Assembly: GCF_002093115.1 (NCBI RefSeq)
Contig: NZ_NAAD01000006.1
Location: 1-64,000, forward strand
Direction: 5' to 3'
Length of the DNA: 64,000 bases
Origin: Geothermobacter hydrogeniphilus
Lineage (GTDB): Bacteria; Desulfobacterota; Desulfuromonadia; Desulfuromonadales; Geothermobacteraceae
Part shown: positions 16,087 to 23,350 of the stretch, in pieces
Position numbering within the stretch: the first letter of the stretch is position 1
How the letters are laid out: each line of letters starts with the position of its first letter
The notes under the pieces: generated by a model
What the model was told of the DNA's origin: nothing
Database searches by the model: none
Seen by the model: only the letters and a program-made list of their open reading frames with translations
Translations under genes and position numbers: made by a program

Positions 16087-17931
16087 TCAGGCCCGGGCAA
16101 GGCGTGCCTGCACCTTGGGGATATAGACTGATGCAGGAAAATGTTCAACCAGGTTGCGGTAGTAGCCGAGGGCGACCTCGGCAAAACCGAGTTCGTCAAG
16201 GATCCGGGCATACTGAAAGAGAACTTTCTCCCGCAGGTCGGCGGGCAGTTGCCGGTCTTCGTTGAGCTGTTCCAGGCAACGTGAGGCCGTCTCCAGATCC
16301 CCGTCACGACGGAAAAGCTCGGCGAGCCGGAACTGGACCGCCGGTTCGATCGCGGTGAAATAATCCTGACAATATTCACAAAACGCCTGCATGGCCTGCG
16401 GGGGGTCGGTTCGCGACAGGCGGTCGATCGCCCGGGCGTAAAGCTGCCGACCCTCGTCGCAGGCACCGAACCTGGAGAGCAGGCGTGCCAACAGCAGCAT
16501 CGCTTCGGTATTCTGCGGATCCTGCCGCAACATCCGACGCAGAGATTCCTCCCCCTCATTGAGATTGACCCGGCCACCCTCCAGGGCCGCGGCGCCAATC
16601 TCCAGGTGCCGTTCTTCAACGGCCTGATCACCGAGTTTGAAGAACATCGCCAGGCCGATGCCGGCCAGCATGCCGCCGATATGAATCCAATGACCGACAC
16701 CGCCGACGGCACCATCAGCCAGCTGGGAGAATCCGCCACTTAAATTACCGAGAAAAAACAGACCGATAATGACCAGCGAGTTGAGCCGGACCTTGAGGCT
16801 GACCGGCAGAATCAACGAAAAGATGCCGAGAATCGGCAGGGGGAAAACCATGCTTTTAAAATAACAGCGCACGGCGAACACCCCCATCACTCCGGCAATC
16901 GCCCCGGAGGCTCCCAGCGCATGCAGAGTCGCCCCCATGAACAGCTTGTGAACAGCGGCCCCGAACAGGTTGGCGGCCACGCCCAGCAGCAGATAGAACG
17001 CCAGAAACCGCCCGCTGCCGATACGCCGCTCAACCACCGTGCCGACCGCCCAGAGAAACAGCATGTTGCCCCACAAATGGCCGTTGCCGGCATGCAGAAA
17101 GAGTGAGCTGAACAGGCTCAGGGGTACATTCCAGAGGTTCGGATGACGAGGCAGAAAGAGCAGATTATTGACCAGCAGGTCCGAACTGACCCGCAATTCA
17201 AACCCGTAGAACACCAGGACATTCAGCAGGATAAGGCCATAGGTAACCCAGGTCTGGCCTTCTCGCCGGCGCTCTCCCTCGGCATACATCACCGGCATGA
17301 AGGTGATGTGCTGGGCCAGCACTGCGGAGGGGTCTTCCCCACTGGTCACGGCATGCAACCGGATATAAACGAGGAACAGAACCGGAAACAGGAAGAAAGC
17401 GATGATCAGCAGTCCGCCGCTGAGAAACTGGCGAAGAAAGAGAATGGCCAGGATCATACCGAAGGCCTTGAGCAGAAAGGCCCGCTCCGGATGACGGGAA
17501 AAATGCCCGGCATCCTCCGGCGCTTCCGCTTCCGGCGGTTTTCCCGGTTTTACCGGCGGTTCCTCGGCCCGGCGGCTGCGCTGCTCGAACTTGCTGAAGA
17601 CCAGCCCGCACTGAACGCAGCTAAGACCCCGTTCCTGGGGAAATCCGCACTTCGGACAACGGAAGTTCTTCGCGACAGCAACGGCTGGCGCCGCGACCGG
17701 CATGGTCTCGATGGCAACCTCCGCCCCGGTCCGGTCCAGAGCAGCCTGGTAACGCCTGGCCCCGGCTTCGTCGAGACCACTCTTGAGGACCGCGCAACGG
17801 CCATCGAACAACTTGTCGACGGTTGCCTGATCGTAGCGGCAGAGCCGTTGCAGGTTCTGCTTGACCTCCTCAACCTCGAAACCGTAGCGCAGGCCGCCGC
17901 GAAAAACAATCCGGTAGCGTTGTTCGGACAT
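16087..17931 (-). CDS. Zinc-ribbon / rhomboid protease / TPR fusion protein
   Basis: 614 residues with several modules. Residues ~5-76 form a small alpha/beta domain (YRIVFRGGL...VEEVKQNL...VLKSGLDEAGARRY). Residues 91-112 are a zinc ribbon (C92, C95, C105, C108). Two helices lie at ~152-192. The rhomboid domain (~225-440) has catalytic S342 in GASGAIAG and H417 in GHWIHIGG, plus HLWGNM. A C-terminal TPR-like region covers ~450-614. It would be an intramembrane serine protease with cytosolic sensor or partner-binding domains. Family members with both extra modules are uncommon. It starts 55 bases after the end of aroC and may share its transcript. Confidence 0.9.
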   Translation of the reverse strand: MSEQRYRIVFRGGLRYGFEVEEVKQNLQRLCRYDQATVDKLFDGRCAVLKSGLDEAGARRYQAALDRTGAEVAIETMPVAAPAVAVAKNFRCPKCGFPQERGLSCVQCGLVFSKFEQRSRRAEEPPVKPGKPPEAEAPEDAGHFSRHPERAFLLKAFGMILAILFLRQFLSGGLLIIAFFLFPVLFLVYIRLHAVTSGEDPSAVLAQHITFMPVMYAEGERRREGQTWVTYGLILLNVLVFYGFELRVSSDLLVNNLLFLPRHPNLWNVPLSLFSSLFLHAGNGHLWGNMLFLWAVGTVVERRIGSGRFLAFYLLLGVAANLFGAAVHKLFMGATLHALGASGAIAGVMGVFAVRCYFKSMVFPLPILGIFSLILPVSLKVRLNSLVIIGLFFLGNLSGGFSQLADGAVGGVGHWIHIGGMLAGIGLAMFFKLGDQAVEERHLEIGAAALEGGRVNLNEGEESLRRMLRQDPQNTEAMLLLARLLSRFGACDEGRQLYARAIDRLSRTDPPQAMQAFCEYCQDYFTAIEPAVQFRLAELFRRDGDLETASRCLEQLNEDRQLPADLREKVLFQYARILDELGFAEVALGYYRNLVEHFPASVYIPKVQARLARA

Positions 17932-17986
17932 TTCCCCCCTCCCATCAATGGATGTTGCCGGCCCCGAGTTCCGGGAACCGGCAGGT

Positions 17987-19069
17987 TCAGAGTTGCCGCG
18001 CCTGTTGGCGCAGGGCCAGATCGACCAGCACCAGGGCGGTCATGGTTTCGACAATCGGCACTGCCCGCGGAACTACGCAGGGATCGTGCCGCCCCTTGGC
18101 CTCCATGACCGCCGGCTTGCCGTCGAAATCAACCGTCTGCTGGCTCTTGCCGATGGTCGCCACCGGCTTGAAGGCGGTGCGAAAAAGGATCGATTCACCG
18201 CTCGAGATCCCGCCGAGTACGCCACCGGCGTGATTGGTGAGAGTACCGAGCTGCTCCCCCTTGCGGACAAACAGGTCGTTGTGCTGCGAACCGAGCAGCT
18301 CGGTGCCGGCGAACCCGGAGCCGATCTCGAAGCCCTTGGTCGCCGGCAGCGACAGCATCGCCTGAGCCAATCCCGCCTCAAGCTTGTCGAACACCGGCTC
18401 GCCCCATCCGGCCGGAACCTTGCGGCAGACACAGGAGACCACCCCGCCGATCGAATCGGCGGCGTCGCGCACCTCGCGTACCGTCTCGGCCATCTGCTCG
18501 GCGACTGCCGGATCGGGACAGCGGGTGATATGGGCGTCGACCTGCTCGCGGGTCAGCTGCTCGGGATCAACCGCGCCACAGCGCACGTTGCCGATGCTGG
18601 AAACCCAGGCGACGATCTCGATGTCCCAGTACTGTTTCAGTATCTTTTCGGCAATCGCCCCCGCCGCTACCCGGCCGATGGTCTCGCGGGCACTGGAGCG
18701 ACCGCCGCCGCTGGCGGCGCGGTTGCCGTACTTGACCTGGTAGGTGTAGTCGGCGTGAGAGGGACGCGGCACCCGGCTCATTTCGCCGTAGTCGCCGGGA
18801 CGTTGGTCCTTGTTGCGCACCAGCAGCCCGATGGGCGTGCCGAGGGTTTTGCCGTTTTCCACCCCGGAAAGGATCGACACCTGGTCCGCTTCCTGGCGCG
18901 GGGTGGTCAGATCGGACTGCCCGGGCCGACGTCGGTCGAGCTGGGGCTGGATATCAGCCTCGGAAAGCTCCAGGTTGGCCGGACAGCCGTCAACGACGGC
19001 GCCGACACCGATCCCATGAGATTCACCGAAGGTACTGACTTTATACAGGGTTCCGAAACTGCTCGACAT
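17987..19069 (-). CDS. aroC: Chorismate synthase
   Basis: 360 residues. It catalyses the last shikimate step, 5-enolpyruvylshikimate-3-phosphate to chorismate, using reduced FMN. Signatures are [17 protein letters not shown] near the N-terminus, the [18 protein letters not shown] region, [22 protein letters not shown] and a C-terminal [18 protein letters not shown]. The start ATG has GAGGAGC upstream. No other aro genes are adjacent; it sits between phoBR and the rhomboid gene on the same strand. Confidence 0.98.
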   Translation of the reverse strand: MSSSFGTLYKVSTFGESHGIGVGAVVDGCPANLELSEADIQPQLDRRRPGQSDLTTPRQEADQVSILSGVENGKTLGTPIGLLVRNKDQRPGDYGEMSRVPRPSHADYTYQVKYGNRAASGGGRSSARETIGRVAAGAIAEKILKQYWDIEIVAWVSSIGNVRCGAVDPEQLTREQVDAHITRCPDPAVAEQMAETVREVRDAADSIGGVVSCVCRKVPAGWGEPVFDKLEAGLAQAMLSLPATKGFEIGSGFAGTELLGSQHNDLFVRKGEQLGTLTNHAGGVLGGISSGESILFRTAFKPVATIGKSQQTVDFDGKPAVMEAKGRHDPCVVPRAVPIVETMTALVLVDLALRQQARQL

Positions 19070-19221
19070 AATGGGCTCCTCGGCTGGAAATGAGGCCTAT
19101 TATAGCTGAAGGGGCGGGAAAGGGAAGTCCCGGGGTCGATCAAAAGCACCCGTCTGCTTCGTTGCCCTGGAACGTTCGCTGGATGGGGGAGGGTCCTGCT
19201 CCGACTCAGCGTTGGAGCGTC

Positions 19222-21006
19222 TCACGGCCGGTCAGGGACGTCGGGCAACCGGATGGTGAAGCAGCTCCCCTGTCCCGGTTCGCTCGCGACGCTGACCGTG
19301 CCGCCGTGGGCCTGGACAATGTGCTTGACGATCGCCAGTCCGAGCCCGGTGCCGCCGAGCTTGCGGCTGCGGGCCTTGTCGACCCGGTAAAAGCGCTCGA
19401 ACAGACGGGAGAGATGCTTGGCGGGAATTCCACAACCCTGATCGCGCACCTCGATAATTATCTCCCGGTCGAGACGTTCGGCCCGGATCAGCACCTCGGC
19501 ACCGGCCGGGCTGTACTTGACGGCATTGTCAACCAGGTTGGTCACCGCCTGCTCCAGCAGCGGCCCGTTGATGCTCGCCGGCAGCGACTCGGGACATTCG
19601 AGGCGGAGAGGAATAGTCTCCTTCCCGGCCTGCATGCAGCAGGCCTGCAGGGCGCTGCGCAACAGCGGGGCGATATCGCCCGGCTCCAGGGGGATACCCT
19701 CCAGACCCGCCTCCTGCTCGATACGGGAGAGCTGCAGCAGATCCTCGATGATGGCGTTGAGCCGCTCGGCCTGCCTGAGAACAATGCCGAGAAAGCGCCG
19801 GGCATCCTCCGGCTGTTCGATGCCGCCGTCAATCAACGTTTCGACAAATCCCTTGATGGCGGTTATCGGGGTCTTCAGTTCATGCGAAACATTGGCGACA
19901 AAGTCACTGCGGACCCGCTCCAGCCGCCGCAACCGGGTGACATCGTTGAGAACGATCAGGGCTCCGAGCTGTTGTCCTCCGGAACCAGTCAGGCGGGTAC
20001 CATGGGCCTGCAGATAACGATCCCGGGAACCACGCAGCACCAGGTCATCCTCGACCGGCTCGCTGCTGCCCAGCGCCAGGTGGACGAACCGCTGCAGATC
20101 GACCTTGCGCACCACTTCCTGCACCGGCCGACCGACCGCGCCGTCGGAACTGACACCGAGCATCTCCGCCGCAGCACGGTTCAGGCGCAACAACCGCTCG
20201 TCGACATCGACCGCCAGAACCCCCTCGACCATGCTCGAAAGAACCGCCTCGATTTCGTTGCGCTGCTGCAGCACCGTCCGGATGCGGCCGTGGAGTTCCG
20301 CCGCCATGCGGTTCATCGCCTCGGCCAGGCTCCGGGCCTCTTCCGAACCGCCGACCTGCAGCCGTGACTCCAACTCACCACGGGCAAACCGCTCGGCGCC
20401 GCGCTTCATCTCCTCCAGCGGCCGACTGACACGCCGCGCGATCCAGAGACTGACCAGCGCGGCAAAAAACGCCACCAGCACCCCGCCGGCGAAAATGCGC
20501 CAGTGGATATCCTGCAACGCTGCTTCCACCGCGGTCATCGGCAAAGCGGCACGAATACTGCCGACCACCTTGTCACCATCAACTGCCGGCACGGCCACGT
20601 ACATCAGGGGTTTGCCCAGGGTATGACTGAAGCGCACCGCACGACCGATTTTCCCGGAGCGGGTGGCAATGATCTCCGGCCGCCCGGCGTGGTTGTCCAT
20701 CCGCAGCGGATCCTTATCCGAATCACCGAGTACCTTGCCGTCGGCCAGCACCACGGTCAGCCGGGTACCGGTCCGTTTTCCCAGGGCCTTGCACTGGCTG
20801 TCAATCCACAGCGCATGACGGAGATCGACCTGACCGCGCAACTGGTAGGCCAGCATCCGCGCCCGCGCCAGCAGATCGGCCTCGGCCTGCTGCATGTGGA
20901 ACTGGCGCAGGGCATGGGTCATGTACCAGGTCACACCGAACAGGGCGACCAGGGTCACCAGCAGGTAAGCGGGGAAAATATGCCAGAGCAGGCGCCTACG
21001 GGCCAT
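19222..21006 (-). CDS. phoR: Phosphate regulon sensor histidine kinase PhoR
   Basis: 594 residues. Two transmembrane helices (~7-30 and ~160-180) enclose a periplasmic or membrane-proximal sensor region. Then come HAMP, a PAS domain (AVLSSMVEGVLAVD...), the HisKA motif SHELKTPITAIKGF with the phospho-histidine, and HATPase with N-box NLVDNAVKYSPAG, G1 DQGCGIP and G2 GTGLGLAIVKHI. The ATG at 21006 overlaps phoB by about 11 bases and follows GGAGC. The long sensor region is typical of the broader PhoR/PnpS group and unlike the short E. coli form. Assignment rests on the adjacent PhoB and the Pho-like box upstream. Confidence 0.9.
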   Translation of the reverse strand: MARRRLLWHIFPAYLLVTLVALFGVTWYMTHALRQFHMQQAEADLLARARMLAYQLRGQVDLRHALWIDSQCKALGKRTGTRLTVVLADGKVLGDSDKDPLRMDNHAGRPEIIATRSGKIGRAVRFSHTLGKPLMYVAVPAVDGDKVVGSIRAALPMTAVEAALQDIHWRIFAGGVLVAFFAALVSLWIARRVSRPLEEMKRGAERFARGELESRLQVGGSEEARSLAEAMNRMAAELHGRIRTVLQQRNEIEAVLSSMVEGVLAVDVDERLLRLNRAAAEMLGVSSDGAVGRPVQEVVRKVDLQRFVHLALGSSEPVEDDLVLRGSRDRYLQAHGTRLTGSGGQQLGALIVLNDVTRLRRLERVRSDFVANVSHELKTPITAIKGFVETLIDGGIEQPEDARRFLGIVLRQAERLNAIIEDLLQLSRIEQEAGLEGIPLEPGDIAPLLRSALQACCMQAGKETIPLRLECPESLPASINGPLLEQAVTNLVDNAVKYSPAGAEVLIRAERLDREIIIEVRDQGCGIPAKHLSRLFERFYRVDKARSRKLGGTGLGLAIVKHIVQAHGGTVSVASEPGQGSCFTIRLPDVPDRP

Positions 21007-21721
21007 GGCTGCTCCGGACTTCGGCATCGAGATCCTTGAAGCGATAACCGACCCCGCGCACCGTTTCGATCAGCGCGCCACAGGACCCGAGTTTCCGTCT
21101 CAAACCGACGATCTGCACATCCACCGCCCGATCGGTCACGGCATAATCCTCACCACGCACGGCGTTGACAATCTGGTAGCGGGTAAAGACCCAACCGGGC
21201 CGACCGGCAAGAAAATGGAGGACCCGGAATTCCGTGAAGGTCAGTTCAACCGGAACACCCGCCACCAGGACCTCTTTGCGGCCCGGATGAATCGTCAGCT
21301 CGCCATGAACCAGGGCTTCGTCATTGCCGCCTTCACTCCCCGCCCCGCTCCGCCGCCGCAGCACCGCGCGTACCCGGGCAATGAGAATTTTCGGGCTGAA
21401 GGGCTTGGTGACATAGTCATCGGCACCGAGTTCAAGACCGGTCACCACGTCACTCTCCTCCCCCCTGGCGGTCATCATGACAATCGGCAGTGCCGCCGTT
21501 TCCGCGTCCGAACGCAGACGGCGACAGACTTCAAGGCCATCCACCCCCGGCAGCATCAGATCGAGTAGCACCAGGTCAGGGTGGTGCTCGGCCACCATCC
21601 GCAGCCCATCCTCCCCGGACGTGGCACAAACGACCTGGAAACCGTCACGGGCGAGGTTGTAGTGCACCAGGGCGAGAATATCTTCTTCATCCTCGATAAT
21701 CAGAATTGTCTTGTCGGCCAT
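20996..21721 (-). CDS. phoB: Phosphate regulon response regulator PhoB
   Basis: A 241-residue OmpR/PhoB-family regulator. The receiver has acidic residues D/E 11-14, phospho-acceptor D54 (LLDLMLPGVDG), T (MMTARGEESD) and K (VTKPFSPKIL). The winged-helix domain from ~135 ends RGVGYRF. It would bind the 11-base repeats before pstS and before itself. phoR follows with a short overlap. Its promoter region carries GTTGG-N6-GTTAG (plus strand), suggesting autoregulation. Confidence 0.92.
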   Translation of the reverse strand: MADKTILIIEDEEDILALVHYNLARDGFQVVCATSGEDGLRMVAEHHPDLVLLDLMLPGVDGLEVCRRLRSDAETAALPIVMMTARGEESDVVTGLELGADDYVTKPFSPKILIARVRAVLRRRSGAGSEGGNDEALVHGELTIHPGRKEVLVAGVPVELTFTEFRVLHFLAGRPGWVFTRYQIVNAVRGEDYAVTDRAVDVQIVGLRRKLGSCGALIETVRGVGYRFKDLDAEVRSSHGP

Positions 21722-21770
21722 GGGATCATCCTGTTTTCAGGCAAGCGGCGCCGTTTCAGGAAACAGTAAT

Positions 21771-21800
21771 ATCATATTGTTGGCATTCTGTTAGGAAAGA
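21771..21800 (-). promoter_or_regulatory. phoB promoter with Pho-box-like pair
   Basis: The plus strand has GTTGG at 21779 and GTTAG at 21790, exactly 11 bases apart and in the same orientation relative to the gene as the pstS repeats. A TATGAT -10-like hexamer (minus strand, 21776-21771) lies next to it, 50 bases before the phoB start. Confidence 0.55.
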
Positions 21801-21804
21801 GGCG

Positions 21805-21844
21805 AAAAACAGACAGGCCCCGCCTTTGAGGGCGGGGCCTGTCT
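21805..21844 (-). terminator. Intrinsic terminator, minus strand
   Basis: A perfect 14-bp stem AGACAGGCCCCGCC (21811-21824) / GGCGGGGCCTGTCT (21831-21844) with a 6-base loop. On the minus strand it is followed by GTTTTTC. It ends the transcript of the candidate 6S RNA and separates it from phoB. Confidence 0.9.
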
Positions 21845-21857
21845 GCAAGGGGGTAAG

Positions 21858-22035
21858 AAGGTGGCTCTTCCCGCGGAAACCCATCGGATCCCCACTGGTG
21901 CTTCCCGCAGGTCGCTTCAGGCTTCCCACTGCGCTGTGGGCCTGCTCACCACGACCATGGCCGAAAGTCATAATTCGTCACGTTGATGGAGTTCAGCGTG
22001 AGAAGAGCCGTGCAGCACATCGGCTGTTGACTCCT
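21858..22035 (-). ncRNA. ssrS: Candidate 6S RNA
   Basis: The minus-strand RNA has a closing stem GGCUCUUC (22009-22002) / GAAGAGCC (21870-21863). Inside are GGUGAGCAGGCCC, an apical hairpin CCCAC/GUGGG, then GAAGCCUGAAGC and CACC. The blocks GGUGAGCA...GAAGCCU...AA and the closing stem with a large internal bulge match the 6S RNA layout and its conserved right half. There is no credible coding frame, and a strong terminator follows at once. The 5' end is not fixed; a start near 22035 gives the usual ~180 nt. It would bind the sigma-70 holoenzyme in stationary phase. A different regulatory RNA remains possible. Confidence 0.6.
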
Positions 22036-22108
22036 GTTGTTGCCAGTCCCGTGCCAGAATGTATTTCAAGTATTTTCACTCGGTTACACAATCAAGCAGC
22101 TCCGCCGA

Positions 22109-22157
22109 GTCAAAATAATGTCGCTTTTCACCTCACCCGAGGTGTCGGCATTTTGAC
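22109..22157 (-). repeat. Nested inverted repeat after the K+ channel gene
   Basis: Outer arms GTCAAAAT (22109-22116) / ATTTTGAC (22150-22157) enclose CACCTC (22129-22134) / GAGGTG (22139-22144). It starts 8 bases beyond the channel gene stop. It may act as a terminator or RNA-end hairpin; the outer arm supplies the U-rich side. Confidence 0.5.
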
Positions 22158-22164
22158 ACACCAC

Positions 22165-23007
22165 CTACAGTTGCGCCCCACAATACTTGCAGAATGCCGC
22201 GTCGGAGTCATGCCCCTCGGCACTGCACTCGGGACAGGACTGAGTCGACACTTCCAGCTTCCGGGTCTGGGCCAGCTCCACCGAGACGATTCCGGTCGGG
22301 ACGGCGATGATGCCGTAACCGAGAATCATGATGAAGCAGGAAATCGCCTTGCCCAGGGGGGTTATCGGAATGATATCACCGTAGCCGACCGTTGAGAGGG
22401 TGACTATGGCATAGTAATAGGCCTCAAAGAGATTGGTGAATCCGGCTTCGGGCCCTTCGACCAGGTAGATCAACGAACCGAAAATCACCACCATCGTAGC
22501 TACGGCAAACAGAAAAACGATAATCTTGCGGCGGCTCGCCCGCAGCGCCCGCACCAGGTGGTTGGCCTCGCCGACATACTGGGCCAGCTTCAGCACCCGG
22601 AAAATGCGCAGGATGCGCAGAATACGGATGGTCAGCAGGTACTGGCTGCCGGGCAGCAGCAAACTCAGGTAGGTCGGCAGGATCGAAAGCAGATCGACAA
22701 TGCCGAAGAAACTGACCGCGTATTTCAGCGGTCGACCGATACAAAGCAGGCGCAGCAGATATTCGACACTGAACAGGATGGTGAAGCCCCACTCGATCCG
22801 CAGGAAGAGCCCTCCGTAATCAGCATGCAGCGGTCCGACACTGTCGAGCATCACCACCAGCACACTGAGCAGGATACTGAAAATCAGCCCCAGATCAAAA
22901 AGCTTGCCGGCCGGGGTATCAGCCTCGAAAATGATGGTATGCAGCCGATGGCGGATCGCTGCCGCCTCAGGCCTGGGTGCCGGTTGTGAATGGGGTTTCA
23001 GCGTCAT
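22165..23007 (-). CDS. Voltage-gated potassium channel homologue with C-terminal zinc ribbon
   Basis: A 280-residue six-helix channel of the Kv/Kch type. The S4-like segment has arginines every third residue (RILRILRIFRVLKL). The pore loop carries the selectivity filter TVGYGD, followed by the S6 helix ILGYGIIAVPTGIV. After S6 there is a short cytosolic tail with a zinc-ribbon-like C-P-E-C...C-K-Y-C, which is not part of the standard channel. The ATG at 23007 follows GAGAGG; the frame is open for 51 further upstream codons that overlap a repeat region and look non-coding. Confidence 0.88.
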   Translation of the reverse strand: MTLKPHSQPAPRPEAAAIRHRLHTIIFEADTPAGKLFDLGLIFSILLSVLVVMLDSVGPLHADYGGLFLRIEWGFTILFSVEYLLRLLCIGRPLKYAVSFFGIVDLLSILPTYLSLLLPGSQYLLTIRILRILRIFRVLKLAQYVGEANHLVRALRASRRKIIVFLFAVATMVVIFGSLIYLVEGPEAGFTNLFEAYYYAIVTLSTVGYGDIIPITPLGKAISCFIMILGYGIIAVPTGIVSVELAQTRKLEVSTQSCPECSAEGHDSDAAFCKYCGAQL

Positions 23008-23080
23008 GCCGCCTCTCTCGATCATCTGAATCGGTGAGTTCGCTGAATTCAGGTGCAGTTGATTCCTGAACTTCGCCGCA

Positions 23081-23244
23081 CACTCTTGATACTTTTGCAA
23101 AAAAGCATCAAGAGTGTTGGCTAAGCAAAAAGCGCCGGCAGCAAGGCGCGCGATTGTCAAGCAATGAGGCGTACTTACGTACGTCGAAGCAGCGAGTCAA
23201 GCGCAGCAACGCAGCTGCTGGTGAGTTTTTGCGACGCCATCAAG
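23081..23244. repeat. Dispersed hairpin repeat, long form with inserted palindromic module
   Basis: It occupies most of the 343-base gap before pepN. A 16-bp hairpin with one mismatch (CACTCTTGAT-a-CTTTT, 23081-23096; partner 23101-23116) is followed by TTGGCTAAGCAAAAAGC (23117-23133). Then comes a module GCAAGGCG...GGCGTAC-ttac-GTACGTCG...CAACGCAGC (about 23134-23217), and CTGGTGAGTTTTTGCGACG (from 23218). The outer blocks equal those at 15.14-15.21 kb in reverse; the module resembles the elements at 1.8 and 32.6 kb. Nothing else is seen in the gap. Confidence 0.75.
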
Positions 23245-23350
23245 ATTAGCATATTCCGGCCGACTGAGCAGACTGCCAGGGCGGGCTTTGCAAGCGGCGC
23301 TGCATGGAGTATCTTGTCACCTTCCACGCTCAGACACCTGGAGACATGCC

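Noticed and set aside
21722-22164. Small protein genes in the region between phoB and the K+ channel gene
   Set aside because: Short open frames there have no ribosome sites and overlap strong RNA secondary structure.
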